NCBI GenBank assembly: GCA_002238565.1
Contig: MPMP01000038.1
Location: forward strand, 1-46,868
Direction of reading: 5' to 3'
Length of the DNA stretch: 46,868 bases
DNA from: Albidovulum sp. bin36
GTDB lineage: Bacteria > Pseudomonadota > Alphaproteobacteria > Rhodobacterales > Rhodobacteraceae
The first letter of the stretch is position 1; each line of letters begins with the position of its first letter. Positions 8,618 to 16,613 of the stretch are shown here, piece after piece. Under the pieces are notes generated by a model. The model was not told the DNA's origin and did not search any database. It saw only the letters and a program-made list of their open reading frames with translations. Position numbers and translations under genes: made by a program.

Positions 8618-10093
8618 TCAATCGAGGTCGAGCGGAAAAATCGGGCGGCGCAAGTTTCGAAACGGCAGAAGCCGGGGATCGCTGGCGCAGTGGCCCGGCG
8701 TGGATACCGTGTAGCTTGCCGCCGATATCGGGTCGTACGCGCGACGGTGCGCTACCGCCGCTTTGATGCCGATAACCTTGAAATCGCGGGGATCGAGGCC
8801 CTGGCTGCGCCATTGGCCCAGATCGAACGGCGGCGTTTTCTTTGATGTCAGGAGCAGCGTTACGCCGTCGTGCCTGACGACTGCGCAAGGCCCCATGGAA
8901 ACGTGCTTTCCGGCGGATGCGATCAAATGGCTGTGCGCGTCCTCCAGCGTGAACCGCCCGTCGCTCTTGGATACGAGCTCCGCGTCCAGATTGACCGGAC
9001 CCGCGCCGGGCGGACTCGCTTTTCCTCCTATCGGCAGGACCAGTCGCTGGCCCGGCTCCAGTTTGGAAAATTCTGCCACGGACTCCGGGTCATTGATAAC
9101 CACTGCGGCGTTTTCCTGCTTGGTATCCAATAGTGCGCGCAGAATGCCGGTGCCATCTCCCGGGGCTCCGCCGCCAATATTGTCGGACGGTTCGACAAGC
9201 AAAGACGGGCCGCTCGGCGAAGACGCGGCAATTTTGCCGAGGGCCTCGCATGGGTCGATTTCCTTTGGCAGTCCTTCATGCCGCAATTCCCACGCTAGCT
9301 CGCAGAGCCGGTCCAGCGCGGCTTCGCAGCCGCTCCACTTCGAGTCCGCGACGATTGAAAACGCAACGCCGGCATCCCGGCAATCGGCGAAGGAAAAACC
9401 GGCGACGACATTGACCGCCCAAACCCCCGGCGAGGAATTCTCGATTCGCCTGGCGAGCGCTTCGAGCTCAATCATGGGCGCATCGGCGGTTCCCGTGCCC
9501 GTCGGCGGCCAAATAACGGGCGAACGCCTGACCGCGGTTCGCGGCCGCTCGAGAGCGCCAAGCGCTCGAGCAAGCAATTCAGCAGCCCTTACGGCCGTTT
9601 CCCTCGCATCTGCGTGCGGATTTTCTCGATAGCAGACGAGCCCGTCCGCGCATGCCGCCATCCTATCGGACATATTCGCGTGAAGGTCGAATGCGCCGAA
9701 CACCGGGATGCGATCTAGTCCCGGCAAGGCGCGCAGGCGCGCAAGCAAGGTTCCCTCCACGTCCTGCAGGCTTTTGGAAACCATCGCGCCGTGCAGACTA
9801 AGAAAAACCGCATCGAACCCGCCCGCCGCAGCGGCTGGAGCGAGGTCCTGCCAGAACGCTTCGACGACTTCGTCGTCGACGATTCCCGAAGGCGTGGCGG
9901 AATATGCGCATACGGGCAGCACCTTCCAGCCATGCTTGTCCGCGACTTCAAGAAATCCGTCGATCATCGAGCCGTTGCCCCGAAAATCGAGAATTGCATG
10001 TCCGCGCGAGATTCTAAAATCGTCGAGTCGCGTCGTTTCGTCGACGAAACAGTGCGTTTCGTGAAACAGTCCGGCGAGCAGGATTCGTTTCAT
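8618..10093 (-). CDS. M81-family metallopeptidase, MlrC-like
   Basis: This 491-residue protein matches the M81 (microcystinase C, MlrC) family in length and motifs. These are an N-terminal GLFHETHCF (H11, E12, H14), FLSLHGAMV, VFGAFDLHANMS and a C-terminal domain with VEPSDNIGGGAPGDGT. MlrC cleaves linearised microcystin products, while most M81 members are of unknown substrate and often sit beside ABC importers. The start is ATG at 10091-10093, preceded by a purine-rich GGGAGAAGGG. A TTG at 10121 would add ten residues. It is the first gene of the minus-strand cluster, 277 nt before the binding-protein gene. Confidence 0.9.
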   Translation of the reverse strand: MKRILLAGLFHETHCFVDETTRLDDFRISRGHAILDFRGNGSMIDGFLEVADKHGWKVLPVCAYSATPSGIVDDEVVEAFWQDLAPAAAAGGFDAVFLSLHGAMVSKSLQDVEGTLLARLRALPGLDRIPVFGAFDLHANMSDRMAACADGLVCYRENPHADARETAVRAAELLARALGALERPRTAVRRSPVIWPPTGTGTADAPMIELEALARRIENSSPGVWAVNVVAGFSFADCRDAGVAFSIVADSKWSGCEAALDRLCELAWELRHEGLPKEIDPCEALGKIAASSPSGPSLLVEPSDNIGGGAPGDGTGILRALLDTKQENAAVVINDPESVAEFSKLEPGQRLVLPIGGKASPPGAGPVNLDAELVSKSDGRFTLEDAHSHLIASAGKHVSMGPCAVVRHDGVTLLLTSKKTPPFDLGQWRSQGLDPRDFKVIGIKAAVAHRRAYDPISAASYTVSTPGHCASDPRLLPFRNLRRPIFPLDLD

Positions 10094-11051
10094 GCGAAGC
10101 CTATGCCCTTCTCCCATATCCAAGTTGCCATTCTAGCGCCGCCGCCGTTGAAGATTCCACTAAATTTGCATCCGATTCCTTAAGTATTCGCTTAACTCGC
10201 CAATTCGATATGGTCGTGGAATCATTTTGGTCGGATGCCCGAATTGCTTCAACGCGATTTTTGCTATGGCGGGAAGCCTAGCTCCTCGCGGTAGCGACCG
10301 CATGCCTCGTCGGCAGCAACAGCCCATTCGACAAGTTGGAGGAACTAGTATCGGCGGGGATTCGACCGAACCCGACGAGAATCCGCGCAAAAACGAACTT
10401 CTATCCCGTTTTCGCTCGCGAGCCGAATATCATTAACTGGATATGAGAGGGTCTGAAACACATTTCGAACAATTGTAGAGAAATGCTTTTAGCGACAGAA
10501 CGATTCCTAATTGCTGCTTTCAAACGTGAAAATTTTTTGCGAACAGGCATTTCTTTTTCGGAACATAAGCGGTATAAGCGAATCGCTTCAATTCAACCCG
10601 GCGGCACCAAGCTTGGCAACAAGCGACCTAGCGGAAGTCCAGCGAGTGCTTGGCCGCTCGAATTGCCTGGCAAGGATCCGAACTAATCGGGAGTGCTTCG
10701 ACATGCCCGCGAGGCTGCGACGACCGCAAGAGTTCAAATGCCTTTTCCGCGGCAGTCTCTAGCGCAATTTCCTGCGGCAATTCGGCGCGCATGGTTGGCG
10801 GGCGCGCTCACGACTGAATTGCTGTTCGAAGGCAAGAGTCTGCAACTTGCGGGCACGATAAAAAGGAATCCTTCTGTTGCTCGGAACGAAAGTAGAAACA
10901 CGGTGATGCCTGAAATGGCGCATTTAACTAGCTAGATGGGATTGGGGGTGAATTCGAACTGGCGGTTGCAAGTTCGCAATTCATTCGACATCTTTATTAA
11001 TGAGTGTCAAAAAGACCGGAAATTTAAATAACATTATCAAGCGAGGAGAAT
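10094..11051. other. Intergenic stretch, no convincing gene
   Basis: This stretch lies between the divergently arranged M81 gene and the methyltransferase gene. It must hold the promoter of the minus-strand cluster and of the methyltransferase. Short open frames exist (for example 10160-10390 minus, with IAKIALKQFGHPTKMIPRPY), but I recognise none and none has a strong ribosome site. Sequence becomes AT-rich from about 10440. Just before the methyltransferase there is a TGTCAA (-35-like), 18 nt, TAACAT (-10-like) pair around 11007-11036 and a good GAGGAG ribosome site. The promoter reading is tentative. Confidence 0.5.
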
Positions 11052-12383
11052 ATGAGGCCGATCGGGATTGATTTATTCGCGGGTGCCGGGGGACTTAGTC
11101 TTGGCTTCGAACAGGCAGGATTCGATATCGCGGCAGCAGTCGAAATCGATCCCATTCATTGCTCTGTTCACAAATTCAATTTTCCGAATTCGTCGATAAT
11201 TCCGAGGTCGGTTGTTGGCCTAAGCGGTGACGAAATTCGCCAATTGGCCGGTATTGGCAGCAAGCCTGTTGACTGCGTATTTGGTGGTGCGCCTTGCCAG
11301 GGTTTTTCTTTAATTGGGCATCGAGTGTTGGACGATCCTCGAAACCTTCTCGTTCAGGAATTTGTTCGCATCGTCTCAGAACTAAATGCACGAACATTCG
11401 TATTCGAAAATGTCAAAGGACTTACGATTGGCAGGCACAAGACATTCCTTTACGAGCTTGTGGCTGAATTCGAGTCATCGGGATACGATGTCCTGACGCC
11501 AATAAAAGTACTCAATGCCGCGCACTACGGAACACCCCAATCGCGCGAGCGACTGATTTTATTTGGGGCGCTAAAGAACCAAAAATTGCCTTCGTATCCT
11601 GCTCCATTGACCAATGCGGTTGGAAAACCGGTTTCATTTGATGGACTTGGATTCGGCCCGTCGTGCAGAGATGCGCTCGACGACCTCCCGAATGCGGATA
11701 GTTTTCCGTGCTTGCTTGCTAGTGACCACGTGCACGCACAGCCAACGAGATGTCCTTCCGAATTTGCGCGGGAGCTTCGCTGTGAGGCGAATGATTCATG
11801 GCATGCCGGTTATCGTCGAGATTGGGACCCCACTTTACTCACTTCAAGTGCGCGGACGGCACATACCGACATTTCCTGTCGGCGCTTTTCGAATACTCTT
11901 CCAGGTACTGTCGAGCCGATCAGTCGATTCTATAGGTTGCCGCCTAACGGTGTATCCAACACGCTTCGAGCGGGCACGGACGGGGCGCATGGTGCCTTTA
12001 CGAGTCCGAGACCCATTCATTATAGTTATCCTCGGTGCGTCACAGTGCGAGAAATGGCTCGGCTGCATGGCTTTCCCGATTGGTTCCGTTTCCAAGTAAC
12101 TAAGTGGCACGGTGCACGACAAATTGGTAACTCTGTGCCCCCGCCATTAGCGCGCGCCGTTGCCGCTGAAGTCTTCAAAGTTCTAGGTTTCTCGTCAATG
12201 CGTCCTAATACACTTCTAAAGCTCGGCGATCCGGCGTTACTTTCATTCGACATGACCCAAGCTGCTGCTCATTTCGGTGTCGATGCTCCATCAACTCGTC
12301 GCAATCGGAAGAGCGGAGTAACGAAACGCAAGCAAATTGACATAGAACGGGAAAGAACGTGTAATCGAGTTGCTTATGGCTAG
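11052..12383 (+). CDS. DNA (cytosine-5) methyltransferase
   Basis: This 443-residue protein carries the ordered C5-methyltransferase motifs: I, DLFAGAGGLSLGFEQAGF for S-adenosylmethionine binding; IV, GGAPCQGFSLIG with the catalytic Cys; VI, FVFENVKGL; VIII, QSRERLILFG; and X, RQIGNSVPPPLA near residue 355. The region between VIII and X (about 190-330) is the target recognition domain, and its specificity cannot be read. The start ATG follows GAGGAGA. The gene is more AT-rich than the flanking catabolic operons. It overlaps a downstream endonuclease gene by 8 nt, forming a type II restriction-modification unit, but that partner is interrupted, leaving this enzyme as a likely orphan. Confidence 0.95.
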   Translation: MRPIGIDLFAGAGGLSLGFEQAGFDIAAAVEIDPIHCSVHKFNFPNSSIIPRSVVGLSGDEIRQLAGIGSKPVDCVFGGAPCQGFSLIGHRVLDDPRNLLVQEFVRIVSELNARTFVFENVKGLTIGRHKTFLYELVAEFESSGYDVLTPIKVLNAAHYGTPQSRERLILFGALKNQKLPSYPAPLTNAVGKPVSFDGLGFGPSCRDALDDLPNADSFPCLLASDHVHAQPTRCPSEFARELRCEANDSWHAGYRRDWDPTLLTSSARTAHTDISCRRFSNTLPGTVEPISRFYRLPPNGVSNTLRAGTDGAHGAFTSPRPIHYSYPRCVTVREMARLHGFPDWFRFQVTKWHGARQIGNSVPPPLARAVAAEVFKVLGFSSMRPNTLLKLGDPALLSFDMTQAAAHFGVDAPSTRRNRKSGVTKRKQIDIERERTCNRVAYG

Positions 12384-13050
12384 GCTACCCAGCAGACAGA
12401 GCCAGATCGTAAAGGCAGTTTTTTTTGATCGACATTCTACAGATAGCTCGGTTATTCGATTTAATCGGCAAGACTTATTCGACGCTTGTGAAAAGTACAG
12501 GATAAAACCTCTTGCCAACATGGGCGATGGCGTACTTTACTCGTATCGCTATCGCACCAAGCTGCCTAAGGAAATCCTAAGTACGCAGCCGAGCGATAAG
12601 GAATGGGTAATTCTCGGACGAGGAATATCGCAATACGAATTTAGGCTTGTTGCCAAGAGTAATATCGAACCCAATCCGGATATGCTCGCCATTAAGATCC
12701 CGGAAGCGACTCCAGAAATCATCAAACGCTATGCCTTTTCGGATGAACAGGCGTTGCTAGCTCGAATTCGCTACAATCGGCTCATTGATACTTTCTTCGG
12801 AATACCAGCACACTCACTGCAGAATCACCTGCGAACTGCCGTTAAATCGATTGGACAAATTAAAATAGACGAAATTTAGGTAGGTTTAAACAGAATTGGG
12901 CGCCACTACATAATTCCCGCGCAAGCAAAAGTAGGCAATGACAGAATTGGATATGCGCGGTTGTTTCAAGATTGTGCCTACTGTCAAGCAACCTATCCGA
13001 ATCCCGAATCAAACCACTTGGACACTTTACCCGTTTCGCGATCTTGCTAA
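12376..13050 (+). pseudogene. Restriction endonuclease gene interrupted by TAG
   Basis: From ATG 12376 a 168-codon frame ends at TAG 12877-12879 in the context IKIDEI-stop-VGLNRIGRHYIIPAQAK. Relatives, as I recall them, read DEIYVG...PVQAKGG here, so TAG replaces the Tyr codon TAC or TAT by one base. The same frame stays open 56 more codons to TAA at 13048. The upstream Asp (IDE) and downstream Gln-x-Lys (QAK) look like the PD-(D/E)xK catalytic core, so truncation separates the catalytic residues. The last 20 or so readthrough codons no longer look family-like, so the 3' end is probably also eroded. It overlaps the methyltransferase gene by 8 nt and presumably shared its recognition site. Confidence 0.75.
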
Positions 13051-13082
13051 TTTAGAGTCCTAGAGATTTGGAGGCACTCATC

Positions 13083-13301
13083 GTGACTCGTGACACCTAC
13101 AAATACCACTTCAAGCGTGGCCGCCGAATTGTTCATACTGGCATCACAAACGATTTAGAACGCCGAGAAAACGAGCATAAACTAAATTTCGGGAATGATG
13201 GCCACATTTTTAAAGTTGGTCGAGCAACTACAAAGGACGCTGCTTTAAAATGGGAGCGTGAGCAGGCTGCTAAGGGTCGACCCACCCGGCGCCGGATTTG
13301 A
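13083..13301 (+). CDS. Small GIY-YIG-like protein
   Basis: This 72-residue protein has the start GTG 13083-13085, set by a strong GGAGG at 13070-13074 with 8 nt spacing. It reads TYKYHFKRGRRIVHTGITND, then LERRENEHK, GHIFKVGRATT and ALKWEREQ. The order of strand, Gly-Ile-Thr, Arg-Glu-x-x-His and a late Glu follows a minimal GIY-YIG nuclease fold, although the canonical second tyrosine motif is replaced by HTG. Function is unknown. Its position just behind the broken restriction gene suggests it travelled with that islet. It could be a nuclease or a non-catalytic DNA-binding relative. Confidence 0.65.
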   Translation: MTRDTYKYHFKRGRRIVHTGITNDLERRENEHKLNFGNDGHIFKVGRATTKDAALKWEREQAAKGRPTRRRI

Positions 13302-13334
13302 ACTATTCGCAAGGGAATTCCTGTTGCGGTTTAT

Positions 13335-13526
13335 TTGCAAGGACTATCGTTGCTCATAGGCCTTGTAGCTGTAATTATCCCAGTAGCAATTGCTCTGGCC
13401 GGCGTATTCGTGTTCCGATGGTTTTCGAATCGAATCGACAGTCTCGCTACTGATCTCGACGAAGCTCTTGATCGAATCTATTTATTGGAGAGTAGCGGCC
13501 AAAATGAAAAGAAAAATGGGACTTAA
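13335..13526 (+). CDS. Small single-pass membrane protein, hypothetical
   Basis: This frame of 63 residues starts with TTG (13335, or an internal TTG at 13350). A hydrophobic stretch of about 25 residues (LSLLIGLVAVIIPVAIALAG and on) is followed by a charged helix with heptad-like leucines and aspartates (SLATDLDEALDRIYLLE). This looks like a one-helix membrane anchor with a short coiled coil. There is no clear ribosome site beyond AAGGGA about 14-20 nt upstream. It lies 33 nt after the GIY-YIG-like gene and may be co-transcribed with it. No family recognised. Confidence 0.4.
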   Translation: MQGLSLLIGLVAVIIPVAIALAGVFVFRWFSNRIDSLATDLDEALDRIYLLESSGQNEKKNGT

Positions 13527-14018
13527 ACTAACCTTTTACGACCCCACTCATTGGCATTCTTGACCTCTACCTCCAGGAGTCAGAACTTCAATTCTCGTTC
13601 TTGCTGTTGTTCGGCGCAACCCTTTGCTCCTCCCCACTGCCGCCCTGAGCCATCGCTTCCCAAAGCTAGAGCGGGCACGCCGTGTTCGTCCCCGAGCGAT
13701 TACCACTCGCGATGGGTAACTTCACATCGGCGGAAGCGTACGCTCCGCCTGCAGTTGATCCGGTAGCCGACCGAGACGATGACATCCGGGTTGAGCGCGA
13801 GCCGATGCTGCGCTCTTCGCTCACCAGGCCGCTGGCCGCTGGTCAACCACGCTCGGCCCAAACGACTTAACTCAGGGAATACGCCGCCGAATTGACCTCC
13901 TTGACTGTCTGGAATGCCACTGCCATCTCTTGCTCATCGGAGCATTGTGCTCCGGGGTCGGCAAACAATGGCATTTCGTTAGATTGAAAATCATTGCGCC
14001 TTTTAAATTTGGCGAAGT
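13527..14018. other. Debris stretch with a RhuM-like scrap
   Basis: No intact gene is visible. On the minus strand, about 13720-13800, a short frame reads NPDVIVSVGYRIN. This resembles the core motif of RhuM-family (virulence/RhuM, phage-antirepressor-like) proteins, but homology breaks off after some 20 codons on either side. The remainder holds only short frames without ribosome sites. I read the whole stretch as decayed accessory DNA. Confidence 0.4.
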
Positions 14019-14166
14019 CTTAACAATTTGATTTATATCTGGATTTCGCGCGCGATAATTTTTTTCGCTTTAGGGTTAACATTTGCCCGCCGCCATGGCA
14101 TGCTAGTTGAGTATCGGATTGCCCTTATCGGGAGCCTGCCGTCATGGACCCGCGAATCGCCGCCTT
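14019..14166 (+). repeat. Direct repeat copy B: transposase leader
   Basis: This is the second copy of the leader found at 1-149, same orientation, about 85% identical by eye. It ends in an ATG (14144) with the same first codons (MDPRI). Beyond about 14166 it diverges completely from copy A and enters an IS256-type remnant. The two copies bracket the 14 kb containing the M81 cluster and the methyltransferase islet. Confidence 0.8.
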
Positions 14167-14733
14167 CGACAGGTTCCGGGAAGGAGCCCGCGACGATGCC
14201 CGCGACCGGATCAGTCCGGGATTCAACAGCGCCAAGGCGCTGAGCAAAGCGCTGCGCCGGACCTTTGGTGCGGATATTCCGATCCGGCGTTGCAAAATCC
14301 ATAGGGCGCGCAACATCACTGACCGCCTTGCGCCCAAGCATCACGCCGCTGTACGCCGTGCCCTGAAACAGGCCTTGCAGTTGAATGATGCCGACAAGGC
14401 TGAACGCTTGATGCGCAATCTGGCGCGGCGCTTCGAGCAAGAAGCGCCGGATGTGTTCTCTTGATCCTGGAAGGTCTTGGCGAGATCCTGACCGTAGCCA
14501 GGCTCGGCCTACTGCCCGAACAGCGTCGCTCACTGGCAAGCACCTACATAATCGAGTCCATGAATAGCGACATCCGCCAGGTCTGCCGGAACGTGAAGCG
14601 CTGGCAGGACGCAAAGATGGCTCTACGATGGACCGCAACGGGCATGTTCGATGCCCCCAAAGGCTTCCGCCGCATCAAGGCTTGCAAGCAGCTCCCCAAA
14701 CTCAAGCTGGCTCTCATCAACCACCGCCAATAG
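14144..14733 (+). pseudogene. IS256-family transposase C-terminal remnant
   Basis: After the borrowed MDPRIA start, the frame reads AKALSKALRRTFGADIPIRR, CKIHRARNITDRL and RNLARRFEQEAPDVFS, as in IS256-family (Mutator-like) transposases. A TGA at 14462-14464 ends this frame, but the next frame continues without a gap: ILEGLGEILTVARLGL, NVKRWQDAKMALRWTA and GFRRIKACKQLPKL, ending at TAG 14731-14733. The N-terminal half with the first catalytic Asp is missing and one frameshift near 14461 breaks the rest. It is inactive, apparently created by fusion of an unrelated IS leader to an IS256 end. Confidence 0.85.
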
Positions 14734-15079
14734 GGCGGGCTTGACCAAATGAAGGACGCTGCATGACCTCCCATCAAGCAGCGCCGCTTAGGCGAGTTTC
14801 AACAAGCATCGGGACAATTCCCTTCGCAAGCTGGAGGAAACTTGGGGCTCAGGTCAGACGCTACCAGTTGGATGCGCGTTTTTGTGATCGATCTTTCTTG
14901 TGGTTGTCCGATGAACTTCTGAACGAGGGGATGTTCAACAATTCGGAGGACGGTAGATGAAAGCTGGTACTCTGGCTCGCATCCCCAACTACAAGATCAC
15001 CAGGACCGACGACCTCCTCCTCGGGAAGAGGGTCTGAACGCGGGCGCGTCCGACGCTGAGGATGCGTAAGTTTAGCGAG
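14734..15079. other. Intergenic stretch, nothing recognised
   Basis: This lies between the IS256 remnant and the 3' end of the sulfatase gene. Short plus-strand frames are present (for example one starting ATG at 14957 with 26 codons), but none has a recognisable domain. I see no hairpin with a T-tract that would clearly terminate the sulfatase operon. Confidence 0.5.
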
Positions 15080-16594
15080 TCAGTATGCCTTGATGCGTTT
15101 GATACCTGCAGTCGTAGTCGCAGCAAACGCATCTAAATGACGGCTCAATAGCCGCAACTTTAGATCGTTGTATCGCGGATCGTTCCACAGGTCATTGAAC
15201 TCATTGGGATCTGTTTCCAGATCGTATAACTCGCCAAGGTCGTGTCCGTGATACACGCAAAGCTTATAGCGACCGTCGAAATACATCGTGCCGTGCGATG
15301 CGTCGAATTCGCGGCCATCTGTATTCACCGTTCCGGCAGCCATCGCGTCGTGGTATTCGCAGAATACGTGTGATTTATGGTGTTCGATATCCGCGTCGCC
15401 GGAAAGCAAAGGATAAAGCGAACTCCCCTGCATGGATGCTGGAGTGCTGATATTTGCAGCGTCGAGTAAGGTCGGGGCGATATCGACAAGCTCTACCAGC
15501 GCGTCACTTCGCAGGTTCTGCCGCAGTCCCGGTCCTGCGACAATCAGAGGTACATGCACTAGGCCTTCAAAAAACCGGCATCCTTTGTACAGCAATCCGT
15601 GGTCACCGAGCATTTCACCGTGATCGCTGTGGAAAACGATCAATGTGTTGTTCAATTGGTTGGTGGCTTCGAGATGATCAATTATACGACCGAACTGCTC
15701 ATCCAACAGCGTAATTTCGGCGTAGTAGCAGGCCTTCATCTGCTTCGCATCGTAGCTCGCTGGCGGAATGGAACCCATTCGACCGATGTCTGGTTCTGAC
15801 GTATCTAGACATACATCTGGATTCAGCCGCGGATCCGTCGCAACGATGGTTTGCTGGTCGATCCGCTGAAAGGCTTGTTGGTGCGTGATGTCACTGTCCC
15901 TGAATATGGGATAGGACAATTCATCCGGATTGTATTGATCCAGAAATTCCTTGGGCGGTAACATCGGCGGGTGCGGCGCAAACGGATTGATGCTGAGCAT
16001 CCACGGTCCGCTCCGCTTCTCGTGAATGAAACGAATGGCCATCTCGCTGCACCAGGTGGTCTGATGCAGCTCTCTGTCCAAACCTTCGCCGTACGAAGAG
16101 GTCAGGGCCTCGAACAAGATTTCGGGATCTTCACCCTTCTCGTCGCGCAGCCAATCGGCATAGCGATTGCCTTTGATGTTCGGGTGTGGGTGATGGCTCC
16201 ATTCGAACAGTCGATAGCCATCGTCCGTACGCGGTTCGATTTCATGCTCTGCGCCCGCCAAATGCAATTTACCAATCAGGCCGCAATCATATCCGGCATC
16301 CGCTAGAATGCGCGTAACAAGGACCTCCGATTCGCGAAAGTGCGCATTTCCGTTGCGATGCACCTGCGTTGTCGCCGGATAGCGTCCGGTCAACATGCTC
16401 GCACGGCTTGGCGTGCAAATCGGCGCTTGGCAGTAAGCTCGGTTGAACCCGACCCCCCGCCTTGCAAATCGATCAAGGTTCGGCGTGTGAATCTCGTCGT
16501 TGCCGTACGCATGTATGGTATCGGCGCGCTGTTGGTCGGTGCAGTACCAGAGTATGTTGGGGCGCAATTCGTCATTCCTCCTCTTGTTTTTCAA
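15080..16594 (-). CDS. Formylglycine-dependent sulfatase
   Basis: This 504-residue type I sulfatase starts with an N-terminal NILWYCTDQQRADT, whose Asp-Gln lies in the metal site. The signature CTPSRASMLTGRYP places the Cys converted to formylglycine at residue 60. A later HSDHGEMLGDHG supplies further metal ligands. There is no signal peptide, so it is probably cytoplasmic and acts after import. It hydrolyses a sulfate ester, but the substrate is not evident. It starts 19 nt after the MalG-like gene, within an operon of binding protein, two permeases and sulfatase, suggesting a sulfated sugar or sulfated small molecule as ligand. A maturase (FGE or anSME) is not present in the window. Confidence 0.93.
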   Translation of the reverse strand: MKNKRRNDELRPNILWYCTDQQRADTIHAYGNDEIHTPNLDRFARRGVGFNRAYCQAPICTPSRASMLTGRYPATTQVHRNGNAHFRESEVLVTRILADAGYDCGLIGKLHLAGAEHEIEPRTDDGYRLFEWSHHPHPNIKGNRYADWLRDEKGEDPEILFEALTSSYGEGLDRELHQTTWCSEMAIRFIHEKRSGPWMLSINPFAPHPPMLPPKEFLDQYNPDELSYPIFRDSDITHQQAFQRIDQQTIVATDPRLNPDVCLDTSEPDIGRMGSIPPASYDAKQMKACYYAEITLLDEQFGRIIDHLEATNQLNNTLIVFHSDHGEMLGDHGLLYKGCRFFEGLVHVPLIVAGPGLRQNLRSDALVELVDIAPTLLDAANISTPASMQGSSLYPLLSGDADIEHHKSHVFCEYHDAMAAGTVNTDGREFDASHGTMYFDGRYKLCVYHGHDLGELYDLETDPNEFNDLWNDPRYNDLKLRLLSRHLDAFAATTTAGIKRIKAY

Positions 16595-16613
16595 GTTGGT
16601 CGCCGTTCTTCAC

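Noticed and set aside
10483-10935. Overlapping short plus-strand frames
   Set aside because: Three frames overlap in different phases with no ribosome sites, motifs or consistent codon use.
12877-12879. TAG as a recoded (selenocysteine or pyrrolysine) codon
   Set aside because: Selenocysteine uses TGA, pyrrolysine use is unlikely in this lineage, and relatives have a plain Tyr there. Nonsense mutation is simpler.
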